A DNA stretch of 7,284 nt from an uncultured Verrucomicrobiota bacterium (GTDB lineage: Bacteria > Verrucomicrobiota > Verrucomicrobiae > Opitutales > Opitutaceae): NCBI GenBank assembly GCA_946482165.1, contig CAMLQS010000261.1, positions 1-7,284 on the forward strand, written 5' to 3'. The notes under the pieces are model-generated. The model made no database searches. It saw nothing but the letters and a program-made list of their open reading frames with translations, and had not been told where the DNA came from. Below, piece after piece: positions 1 through 6,700 of this stretch; positions within the stretch are counted from its first letter, which is position 1; each line of letters starts with the position of its first letter. The translations under genes were made by a program, and so were the position numbers.

Positions 1-110
1 ATACGGCTGGGCCGGCGTTGGGTGCGCCGGGACATACCTTTCAGGTATGCCTCCGCCTCACCCGCCTTGGCCGAGCCGCATTTCCCGGTCGCGCAGCCCC
101 CGCCGGAGAT
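1..110 (-). CDS. Possible partial small coding region, unrecognised, Cys/Gly-rich N-terminus
   Basis: On the minus strand the frame beginning at 110 stays open to the window edge (36 full codons). It has the strong G/C third-position bias expected of a gene here, whereas the competing frame reads as arginine-rich shadow and stops at 41. The peptide begins ISGGGCATGKCGSAKAGEAE, with a C-x4-C pair, then a short charged helix-like stretch. No ATG, GTG or TTG occurs in this frame between the in-frame stop at 302-300 and position 110. The first ATG in frame is at 35-33. A strong GGGGAGG sits 7 bases before the ATC at 110-108, so an ATC start is possible. It would follow the TPR gene by 13 bases, as in an operon. 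I do not recognise the family. The alternative is non-coding sequence or a start at 35. Confidence 0.3.
   Translation of the reverse strand, partial: MSGGGCATGKCGSAKAGEAEAYLKGMSRRTQRRPSR
33..49. repeat. Perfect 7-bp inverted repeat CATACCT-TTC-AGGTATG
   Basis: The arms 33-39 and 43-49 are exactly complementary around a 3-base centre. It could be a small RNA hairpin or a dimeric protein-binding site. If the frame in 110-1 is coding, the repeat lies inside it and includes its first in-frame ATG (35-33). No function can be assigned. Confidence 0.45.
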
Positions 111-116
111 TTCAGG

Positions 117-124
117 ACCTCCCC
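117..124 (-). promoter_or_regulatory. Strong Shine-Dalgarno-like GGGGAGGT after the TPR gene
   Basis: The minus strand reads TAGGGGAGGT, so the motif shares its first G with the stop codon of the TPR gene. It is the best ribosome-binding sequence in the left part of the window, yet no ATG, GTG or TTG lies at a suitable distance downstream. The codons in reach are CTG (115-113, too close) and ATC (110-108, spacing 7). This is the main argument that a translated gene begins here. Confidence 0.4.
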
Positions 125-603
125 TATTTCTTCTTCGAGGCGAAGATCGGCGCCAGATCGGGGTCGTCGCGGGCGACGTCGCGCCAACTCTTGTCGCGGT
201 CGAAAACGAGCGCGAGGAGCCGGCCGGCCTCGGGGATGTCGCCGAGAAGGCAGGCGTAGCAAGCCAGGTTGTAAGCCACGAGCGGGCTCGGGCTTTTGAT
301 CAGGCGAGAGCCGGCGAGCAGCGTTTCCTGCGCCTCGGCGACGCGTTCGCGTTCCCGCAGGGCGTAGGCCCAGGCGATCCAAGGGCGTTCCTGGGAGGCG
401 TCGTGGCCGATGAGGTCGGGCGAGATCGCGATGACCTCGTCCCATGTCTCCTCCGCCATCGCGATTTCGAGTCGCACCAAGAGCGCGGCCGGGGTGGTGA
501 GAAACTCCGGCGCGAGCGCCGAGAGCTCCTCGCGCGCATCGTGGGCGAGTCCGAGCTGCAAATAGCCTAGGGCGTAGGCGAGGTGTTTTTCCGGGGGAAT
601 CAC
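124..603 (-). CDS. Tetratricopeptide-repeat (TPR-like) protein
   Basis: A 159-residue all-helical protein built of paired amphipathic helices spaced like TPR units: roughly residues 4-32, 38-66, 73-102 and 107-136. Typical TPR positions are visible, such as A-x-A-L-G-Y-L-Q-L-G in the first and L-V-A-Y-N-L-A-C-Y-x-C-L-L-G-D in the last. The tail (W-R-D-V-A-R-D-D-P-D-L-A-P-I) matches the common ending of small bacterial TPR proteins, where the last unit is followed by a DPDL segment. There is no signal peptide or membrane segment, so it is presumably a cytoplasmic scaffold for protein-protein contacts; the partner is unknown. The start is GTG at 603-601; no convincing Shine-Dalgarno precedes it. 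It is co-directional with the DUF3817 gene 90 bases upstream and may share its transcript. The sequence ends in a lysine run before TAG. Confidence 0.8.
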   Translation of the reverse strand: MIPPEKHLAYALGYLQLGLAHDAREELSALAPEFLTTPAALLVRLEIAMAEETWDEVIAISPDLIGHDASQERPWIAWAYALRERERVAEAQETLLAGSRLIKSPSPLVAYNLACYACLLGDIPEAGRLLALVFDRDKSWRDVARDDPDLAPIFASKKK

Positions 604-672
604 GACTACGGCTGGAGGCTGGCGGGGACGACGTCCTGGCGCAAGGCGTCCCTCCGGACAGATGGCGTTTTC

Positions 673-690
673 GCCGAAGCGTCGGCTTTT
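673..690. terminator. Weak hairpin with T-run between two minus-strand genes
   Basis: GCCGA (673-677) pairs with TCGGC (682-686) around a 4-base loop, followed on the plus strand by TTTT (687-690). The T-run suits plus-strand transcription, but both flanking genes lie on the minus strand, where the stem is followed by GAAAAC rather than T. It may simply be an mRNA stem between the DUF3817 and TPR genes, and the stem is short. Confidence 0.2.
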
Positions 691-693
691 GGC

Positions 694-999
694 TCAGCCG
701 GCAGGCTTGGCGAGAGGCTTCAGAACCTTGGCGTCGAACACAAAGGGGCCGGCGGGGAGCACGCTCGCGAGCACGGCCAGCGCGGCGGTTCTCGCGTTCC
801 AGCGGTGGTCGAGGGCGACCGGAACGATCGCCAGCAGGTAGAGCAGAAAGAGAACCCCGTGAGCCATGCCGACGTAACGCACGGCGAGCGGTTGGTCCGC
901 GAAATACTTCAAGGGCATCGCCACGAGGAGGAGCAGGAGGAACGAACCGCCTTCGAGCAGGCCGACGAGACGGAGGCGGGAGAGGGGAGTGGCGAGCAT
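694..999 (-). CDS. DUF3817 family small integral membrane protein
   Basis: A 101-residue protein with three hydrophobic helices, about residues 11-29, 41-63 and 70-90. Family signatures are visible: L-R-L-V-G-L-L-E-G-x-S-F near the start, A-M-P-L-K-Y at the end of helix 1, and a conserved G-x-A-H-G-x-L-F-L-L-Y in helix 2. The last hydrophobic segment ends in G-P-F-x-F-D. The family is a widespread inner-membrane protein of unknown biochemical role, also met as the C-terminal part of some membrane proteins. The start is ATG 999-997, because family homology begins exactly there. The open frame continues upstream to 1152, but that part is repeat-derived sequence (1002-1057) and is rejected as coding. 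There is no clear Shine-Dalgarno. Instead a perfect 9-bp inverted repeat sits directly in the leader, so initiation may be structure-dependent or leaderless. Confidence 0.88.
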   Translation of the reverse strand: MLATPLSRLRLVGLLEGGSFLLLLLVAMPLKYFADQPLAVRYVGMAHGVLFLLYLLAIVPVALDHRWNARTAALAVLASVLPAGPFVFDAKVLKPLAKPAG

Positions 1000-1001
1000 A
1001 G

Positions 1002-1022
1002 CTGCGGCGCCATGCGCCGCAG
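1002..1022. repeat. Perfect 9-bp GC-rich inverted repeat in the divergent intergenic region
   Basis: CTGCGGCGC (1002-1010) and GCGCCGCAG (1014-1022) are exact reverse complements around CAT. The element lies two bases before the DUF3817 start codon on the minus strand, where a ribosome-binding site would be expected. In RNA it would fold into a very stable stem. It abuts the heptad array at 1023, which suggests that both form one dispersed repeat element rather than a gene-specific operator. Confidence 0.6.
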
Positions 1023-1057
1023 AATGACGAATGACGAATGTCCAATGACGAATGGAA
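1023..1057. repeat. Tandem heptad array AATGACG (five units, two degenerate)
   Basis: The units are AATGACG, AATGACG, AATGTCC, AATGACG, then AATGGAA. Because the unit is 7 bases, it reads in all frames as peptides of the M-T-N-D-E kind. I recall similar spurious peptides at annotated protein termini in Verrucomicrobiota genomes. It contains ATG codons that would create a false N-terminal extension of the M32 gene, starting at 1052. It is best seen as a dispersed non-coding repeat. Distribution elsewhere in the genome cannot be seen here. Confidence 0.65.
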
Positions 1058-1150
1058 GGCGGAAGTGACGACGAGTGGTGGAAGAGCGCGGACTTGTTTC
1101 CAATGCGCGGGTGCGCTTGCGGCGGCGGCCGGGCGCGGCAGGGTTCGCGC

Positions 1151-2665
1151 ATGGCAAACGAACTCTCGGCTTATGCGGAACTTCGGGCGCGGCTGAAACG
1201 CGTCCACGTGTTGGGATCGGTGGGCGGTCTGCTCGGCTGGGACGAGCAGGTGAATCTGCCGCCGGGAGCGGTCGCGCAACGCGGCGAACAGATGGCGCTC
1301 CTCGCGGAGCTGGCGCACGCCGAGGGCACCTCGAAGGAGCTCGGCGCGGCGCTCGCAGCCTGCGAAACGGCGTCGGACGGGGCGCTCGACGCCGATGCGC
1401 GCTTGGTCGTGGCCGCGGCTCGGCGCGACTATGATCGGGCCACCAAGCTGCCGTCGGAACTGGTCTCCGAGAAGGCGCGCTTGAGCAGCGAGGCCTACCA
1501 CGCCTGGGCGGAGGCGCGCGCGGCCCGGGATTTTCCGGCCTTTGCGCCTTATTTGGAGAAACACCTCGCGCTCGCGCGCCGCGAGGCGGAGCTGCTCGGT
1601 TACGGCGAGCATCCCTACGATCTGGCGGTGGATCGGCACGACCCGGGCCTGACGGCGGAGCGCATCGACAAGCTCTTCGGCGAGTTGCGGGACGGGCTGG
1701 TGCCGCTTGCGCGGCGGATCGACGCCAAGGCCGCCGCGGCGCGGGCGCGCGGCGAGATCCCGGTGCAGCTGAAGGGCTTCGACGTGGCGGCGCAGCGCGA
1801 GCTGGTGAAGCGGGTGACGGCGAAGCTCGGCTTCGATTACGAGCGCGGCCGGCTGGACGTTTCGCTGCACCCATTCTGCGAGGGTTCCGGCGACGACCTG
1901 CGGCTCACCACCCGCTTCGACGCCGACAACCCGCTCGATTCGCTCTACAGTTCGATCCACGAGGCGGGGCACGGCATGTATGAGCAGGGCCTGCCGTCGC
2001 GCGAGCACGCGGGCACGGCGCTGGCCCAGGCCGCGGGCATGGCGACGCACGAATCCCAGAGCCGGCTTTGGGAAAACCAGGTCGCCCGCTCCCGGGCATT
2101 CTGGCGCTGGCTGGAACCGGAGTTCCGCGCGGCCTTTCCGGGGCCGCTGGCCGGAGTATCCGGAGATCAATTACACGCCGCCGCCAACGCGGTGGAGCCG
2201 GGCGGCATGATCCGCGTCGACGCCGACGAGGTGCATTACAACCTGCACATCCTGCTGCGCTTCGACCTGGAAAAACGCCTCTTCGCCGGGACGCTCCAGG
2301 TGGCGGAACTGTCCGAGGCGTGGAATGCCCTGGCGGAGGAGTTTTTCGGCCGCCGTCCGGAGCACGCGGGCGAAGGCGTCTTGCAGGACGTTCACTGGAG
2401 CGGCGGTGCCTTCGGGTATTTTCCGAGTTACACGCTCGGCAACATGATGGCGGCGCAGCTTTGGTCGGCGGCGCAGGCGAAGCTGCCGGGCTTGGAGGAG
2501 GACCTTGCGCGCGGCGAGTTCGGGAGGTTGCTCGGCTGGCTCCGAAGCGAGGTGCATGCTCACGGGCGCCGAGAGGATGCCTTTGCGCTCACGCGGCGCG
2601 TGACGGGATCGGAACTCGGGGCGAAGGCGCTGCTGGCGTATCTGGAGGAGCGCTACGGAGGCTGA
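1151..2665 (+). CDS. M32 family metallocarboxypeptidase (thermostable carboxypeptidase 1 / Taq type)
   Basis: A 504-residue cytoplasmic zinc carboxypeptidase that removes C-terminal amino acids from peptides with broad specificity. The length is normal for the M32 family (about 500). The N-terminal helical part has the usual L-L-x-W-D-E-Q-x-x-L-P-P and R-G-E-Q-M-A-L-L-A-E-L-A-H segments. The catalytic motif H270-E-A-G-H274 is followed by G-M-Y-E-Q-G. The third zinc ligand is Glu301 in H-E-S-Q-S-R-L-W-E-N. The other M32 signatures are intact: I-R-V-D-A-D-E-V-H-Y-N-L-H-I (about 353-366) and G-V-L-Q-D-V-H-W-S (H415-W416), then G-Y-F-P-S-Y-T-L-G-N. Zinc ligation and the catalytic Glu271 are complete, so it is probably active. 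The start is ATG 1151, preceded by a weak AGGG (1140-1143, spacing 7). The in-frame ATG at 1052 lies in the heptad repeat and would add non-homologous residues. It probably recycles peptides. There is no signal peptide. Confidence 0.96.
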   Translation: MANELSAYAELRARLKRVHVLGSVGGLLGWDEQVNLPPGAVAQRGEQMALLAELAHAEGTSKELGAALAACETASDGALDADARLVVAAARRDYDRATKLPSELVSEKARLSSEAYHAWAEARAARDFPAFAPYLEKHLALARREAELLGYGEHPYDLAVDRHDPGLTAERIDKLFGELRDGLVPLARRIDAKAAAARARGEIPVQLKGFDVAAQRELVKRVTAKLGFDYERGRLDVSLHPFCEGSGDDLRLTTRFDADNPLDSLYSSIHEAGHGMYEQGLPSREHAGTALAQAAGMATHESQSRLWENQVARSRAFWRWLEPEFRAAFPGPLAGVSGDQLHAAANAVEPGGMIRVDADEVHYNLHILLRFDLEKRLFAGTLQVAELSEAWNALAEEFFGRRPEHAGEGVLQDVHWSGGAFGYFPSYTLGNMMAAQLWSAAQAKLPGLEEDLARGEFGRLLGWLRSEVHAHGRREDAFALTRRVTGSELGAKALLAYLEERYGG

Positions 2666-2679
2666 GCTTTGACCGCGGG

Positions 2680-2767
2680 TTCGCCTCCGACGAATCCGCG
2701 GTTACATCGTCCGTGTTTTTATCCGTGTGAATCCGTGTAACTTGTTCGCCGGAGGCGAATCCGTGGT
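2680..2767. repeat. Composite intergenic repeat: 23-base direct repeats flanking ATCCGTGT tandem units
   Basis: Two 23-base copies (2680-2702 and 2745-2767) match at 18 positions. Both begin TTCGCC and end GAATCCGyGGT, and differ mainly in the middle. The second copy contains a perfect palindrome TTCGCC-GGA-GGCGAA (2745-2759). TTCGCCTCCG (2680-2689) is also the exact reverse complement of CGGAGGCGAA (2750-2759), so the two copies can pair. Between them are 10-base-spaced units ATCCGTGT at 2721-2728 and 2731-2738, with a related TCCGTGT at 2710. This fills most of the 115-bp gap between the M32 and TatD genes. It is a dispersed-repeat type of element, and its in-frame GTG (2727) would create a false extension of TatD. 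Confidence 0.6.
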
Positions 2768-2768
2768 G

Positions 2769-2773
2769 AAGGA
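2769..2773 (+). promoter_or_regulatory. Ribosome binding site AAGGA that fixes the TatD start
   Basis: AAGGA lies 7 bases before ATG 2781, a normal spacing. No comparable motif precedes the upstream in-frame GTG at 2727, and protein-family homology begins just after 2781. This supports the shorter start. Confidence 0.6.
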
Positions 2774-2780
2774 TTGGGGC

Positions 2781-3587
2781 ATGGCTTTTGAGCTGATCGA
2801 TTCGCACACGCATCTGGAGAGTTTCGACAAGCGCGGGGAGACCGGCGCTGTGCTCGCGCGGGCGCGCGAGGCCGGCGTCACGCGGCTGATCACGATCGGA
2901 ACCTCGACGGAAGACTGGATGCGCTATCGCGAGCTCGCGGATCAACACGCGGGGTCGGTGTATTATACGGTCGGGCTGCACCCGTGCTCGGTCTACGAGC
3001 GCTGGAGCGAGGAGATCGCGCAGATCGAGGCGTGTTGGAGCGGCGACGGCGCGCGGCCGGTTGCGCTCGGCGAGTGCGGGCTGGACCGCTTTCATTTGCC
3101 GAAGGACGACGCGGCGCGGGCGGAGAAGATCTTTGCGTGGCAGCGCGCGGCCTTTGCTGCGCAGCTGTTGATCGGGGAACGGCTGGGGTGTCCGTTGGTG
3201 GTGCATTCGCGCGGCGCGTTCGCGGAGTGCGTGGAGATGATCGACGCGAGCGGCGTCAAGTGGGAGCGGGTGGTGTTCCACTGCTTCACGGAGGGCGCGG
3301 CCGAGATGGCGGAGCTGACGAGGCGGGGCGGACGCGGGTCGTTCACCGGCGTGGTGACGTATAAAAACGCCGACACGGTGCGCGCGGCGCTCGTGGCGCA
3401 GGGGATCGAACGGCTGATGCTGGAGACGGACGCGCCCTATCTGACGCCGGTGCCGCATCGAGGAAAGGCGAACGAGCCGGCGTTTTTGAAGTTCACCGCC
3501 GAGGCGGCGGCCTTGGCGTTGGGCGTGCCGGTGGCGGAGCTGGCCGCAAAAACGACCGCGAACGCGCGGGCGTTTTTCGGGATCTGA
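2781..3587 (+). CDS. TatD family metal-dependent hydrolase (putative deoxyribonuclease)
   Basis: A 268-residue TIM-barrel metallo-hydrolase of the amidohydrolase superfamily. Characterised TatD proteins are Mg-dependent 3'-5' DNases acting on DNA or RNA ends in the cytoplasm, although many members are untested. The metal-binding set is complete: H9-T-H11 in D-S-H-T-H-L, G-L-H-P at 65-68, E98 in L-G-E-C-G-L-D, H142 in V-V-H-S-R, H167 in V-F-H-C-F-T and D217 in E-T-D-A-P-Y-L-T-P. The tail has the usual H-R-G-K-x-N-E-P followed by a helical end with N-A-R-A-F-F. The length is typical (about 255-270). The start ATG 2781 has an AAGGA 7 bases upstream. It lies 115 bp after the M32 gene on the same strand, but the gap is repeat-filled, so co-transcription is uncertain. 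It is the last gene before the composition change. Confidence 0.94.
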   Translation: MAFELIDSHTHLESFDKRGETGAVLARAREAGVTRLITIGTSTEDWMRYRELADQHAGSVYYTVGLHPCSVYERWSEEIAQIEACWSGDGARPVALGECGLDRFHLPKDDAARAEKIFAWQRAAFAAQLLIGERLGCPLVVHSRGAFAECVEMIDASGVKWERVVFHCFTEGAAEMAELTRRGGRGSFTGVVTYKNADTVRAALVAQGIERLMLETDAPYLTPVPHRGKANEPAFLKFTAEAAALALGVPVAELAAKTTANARAFFGI

Positions 3588-3774
3588 AGCGGCCAAATGA
3601 TGAGGGGCGGAGAAGCGCGATGGCGGCGCTTATTTTGGAGAAGATCGAGAAATCAACAAACAACGCCCCGGTCCCTTCCGGCTCGGCTTTTTCGAGCGGG
3701 GTTCGATCCGGAGATAGGTGATCGAGGACATCTTGTAGATTGCATAAGCCGCGCGCCAGACGTGGCATGGTCAG
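3588..3774. other. Intergenic junction between GC-rich core and lower-GC accessory gene
   Basis: No gene is supported in this 187-bp stretch. Its left part is purine-rich (3599-3655). It then has a small hairpin (3681-3697) and a GGTTCGATCC string (3701-3709 region) that resembles a tRNA T-loop but has no tRNA around it. Composition changes across it, so it probably contains the left boundary of an acquired segment. No integrase, direct repeat or terminator with a proper T-run was found. No good promoter or Shine-Dalgarno was seen before the next start at 3775. Confidence 0.45.
3681..3697. repeat. Small hairpin GCTCG-loop-CGAGC downstream of TatD gene
   Basis: GCTCG (3681-3685) pairs with CGAGC (3693-3697) around a 7-base loop containing five T. 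The T-run is in the loop, not after the stem, so it does not look like a standard rho-independent terminator. It lies 94 bases after the TatD stop. Confidence 0.3.
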
Positions 3775-6700
3775 ATGCCCCGACCAGGAGGAGAAGCTGA
3801 TAAACTTGGTAACCGTTACGAAGGGATTTGGACGGTCGATGCGCTAATTAGCATTCTTCTCGGCGACTTCCAGAGTATCTCGATTGAACCACTTGACCGC
3901 GCCCGCGGGGTAGAATTCGTCCTTAGCTTAAATGACGGAGGCAAAGAATATCATTCCGTCAAACGGCAGACCACGCAGGCGGTTTGGTCATTGAGGCAGC
4001 TAACGGACCTCAACGAACGGGGACGCTCAATTCTTGGCGACCTCGTCGAAAAAGTGGCTGCCAATCCTGCCCACCGTGCAGCCTTTGTTTCCGGCACCAC
4101 CGCTAACGAATTGGAAACGCTACGGGAGGCCGCAGACTTGGCTTCAGCCCCAAGCAACTTTGAGGAGCGTTTGCGGCAACAAGGGCGGTTGCTCGTCGCA
4201 GCTCAATCTCGCCTGCTGCCGTTGCTTGGTGACTTTGCCACCGTTTGGAATATCCTCCGGCGCATAAGGGTGGTTGGTTTCACGGAACCTGAGCTGGTCC
4301 GTCGGGTGGATCAGAAAATTCGTTTCAGCCTCTACCGATCAGACGGCATGTCAGTCGACGCCGAAGCCGTGCGGCTAGGGCTTGGCGATGCGGTGTTGGG
4401 ATGGCTAGGGACTGAGGTTACGTCTGCAACGGTGCGAGACTATCTCGCGTCCCGAGGATGGCTAGAACGAGACTGGCAGCGGGATATAACGTTGCAGGAG
4501 CTGGTGCAGCGAAGGAATCGGGCTTATGCCGAGCACGTGGAGGCCGAGCTTATTCATGGTGCCGCAATACCCCGGAATGAGGCCGCCGATGCCATCGCAC
4601 TCCTTACCGAAGGTTTCGGTCATGTCGCGGTTATCGGTGCTGCAGGTCTCGGTAAGAGCTGCACCTTGGCGCAGATTGTTCATGGATTAGCCACGCGATC
4701 CATTCCCCACCTGACACTCCGTCTGGACGTGCAGACCTCCGTGTTGACGCCTGACGCCTTGGGGCGCGAGTTGGGGTTCCCTACTTCTCCCGCCGTGGTC
4801 TTGGCGGGCCTCTCACGGGGATCCCGCAGTGTCCTTGTCATCGATCAACTCGATGCGCTCAGTCTTGTCTCCGGTCGCAATCAACACCTCTGGGATGTCT
4901 TCGAAGAACTACTGCGGGAATCGCAGCGGTATCCCGAGATGCGTGTGCTACTCGCGTGCCGGGGGTTCGACGCGGAAAACGACCATCGCTTGAAGCGACT
5001 GCTTGCGGACAACACTGGATGCAAACGGGTGACCTTGGCTCCGCTTTCATGCTCTCAGGTAGAAGACGCTGTGCGGCGTGCTGATGTCGACCCCGCCAAA
5101 CTGACGCCTCACGATCTGCTGCTTCTCCAAACACCGCAGAATCTGAGTCTCTTCCTTCAAGGCGGGCCAAGCGAACATGGGCAGGTAGGTAGCGTGCAGG
5201 CGCTCCTCAATCGGTATTGGGACTACAAACGCCGCCGGGTGGAGCAGCGGCTTGGCCGTGCTCCGCGCTGGGTTGAGATAGTCCGCACTTTGGCCAATTG
5301 GCTGAGCGAACACCAAACACTTAGCGCACCGGCTGACGTGCTGGATCAATATGCCGGTGATAGCGAGGCCATGGCCTCCGAGCACGTCATCGTTCTCGAC
5401 GGCAAGACTAGCCGCTTTTTCCACGAGTCAGTTTTTGATTATGTGTTTGCCAGAACTTTTGTCGCGCAAGGCGGAACGGCTGCGAGGCTCCTCACTCAAA
5501 GTGAGCAGCATTTATTCCGTCGTGCCCAAGTGCGTCAGATCCTCGCGTATAATCGAGATCGTGATTTTAGTGCCTATCTCGACGATCTCAATCGTCTGCT
5601 GACTGATTCGGGAATACGTGCGCATATCAAGAAAGTCGTCATCGACTGGTTGAGAAATCTGCCTGATCCACGAATTGAAGAATGGCGGATTGTGCAGGCG
5701 GCCGGCGCAAATGCCCCCGTCTCGAATTGGTGGCAAAGCGTCCCGCATGGAAGTGTCCGCTGGTTTGACCTGCTGCTTGCTCACGGCGTTTGGTTTGAAT
5801 GGTTACGGTCTTCCGAAGCGGAAACGGTGCAATGCGCTTTGTGGCGCATTGGCCAAAGTGAGATCATGCAGCAACGGTCAGAAAAAGTAGCCGAATTGGT
5901 TGAACCATTGCTTACCGGCTCGGACCGGGGCCGAGAACACCTTCAGGGGCTCCTGCGATTCAGCGAGCCGCACCATAGTCGGCACATGTTTGATCTTTTC
6001 CTTCGTGGTTTGCGCGAAGGGTGGCTGGATGATACCAAGGATCATTGGTGGCACCATCTGCACGACTTCCCAGACAAGGCTCCTTTTCCCGCTGTTGAGC
6101 TTCTCAAGGTTTTTCTAGAGCGGCAATTCATGCGGCGTCCGGACGGCGATCCGTTTCCGAGGAGAACAAAAGACCTTCATTTCCCAACGGACTACTGCAT
6201 CCGGCTTGCTGAGAAAGCAGCTGATTCGTTCCTCTCGGAGGTTTTACCTCTCATCGCGACCGAGGTTGGCAAACGGCCCGCCGGGAGAGATCAAACTAGG
6301 GACAAGTTATGGGAGTTTACGTCGATGGGGACGACGCATGACTTCGGCGAATCGTTGCTGGCTGGCTTGGCTCAGGCGGCGAACAATGTAGCGCGAGATC
6401 ATCCTGAGCGATTCAAGAAAATTACAGCCCCCTTCCTTGGGCGCGTTAATCATTCCGTCGGGTTCATCCTCATCAGGGGGTGGCTGGGTAATCCCGTGGC
6501 GTTGGCCGATGATTGCGCATGTTATTTAGCACAGGACTCCTCTCGCTTGCGTATTGGATATGACCTTACGGGTGGGTCTGGCGGACCTGACTACCTGAGC
6601 CGGGTGGCAATCCGAGAGGTCAGCCCACATTGCAGCGCGGAAGCTTATGCCCTGCTTGAATCGACGATTCTGAGCCTCAGGAACGATTACAAAAAGCCTC

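Noticed and set aside
1052..1150. Upstream ATG extension of the M32 carboxypeptidase
   Set aside because: The ATG lies in the heptad repeat and the added 33 residues are low-complexity and not part of the family. ATG 1151 starts where family homology begins.
1000..1152. N-terminal extension of the DUF3817 protein to 1152
   Set aside because: It translates the inverted repeat and heptad array. Family homology starts at the ATG at 999.
41..2170. Long minus-strand open frame of about 709 codons
   Set aside because: It is antisense to the M32 gene and overlaps the DUF3817 and TPR genes. The product is arginine- and proline-rich with no domain, typical of a shadow frame in very GC-rich DNA.
2727..2780. 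Upstream GTG extension of the TatD protein
   Set aside because: The codon is generated by the ATCCGTGT repeat. The ATG at 2781 has AAGGA at good spacing and fits the family N-terminus.
2589..3596. Minus-strand open frame of about 335 codons opposite TatD
   Set aside because: It is antisense to a gene with a complete metal-ligand set. The product is rich in Arg and His and unrecognisable.
3690..3720. tRNA-like GGTTCGATCC string, possible tRNA or attachment-site remnant
   Set aside because: The flanking bases do not form the 5-bp T-stem (CGGGG against CGGAG), and no D-arm, anticodon arm or acceptor stem is present. No matching repeat was found in the window.
3493..3800. Short open frames on both strands across the TatD to NTPase junction
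   Set aside because: They overlap real genes at one end, have no recognisable domains and lack ribosome-binding sites.
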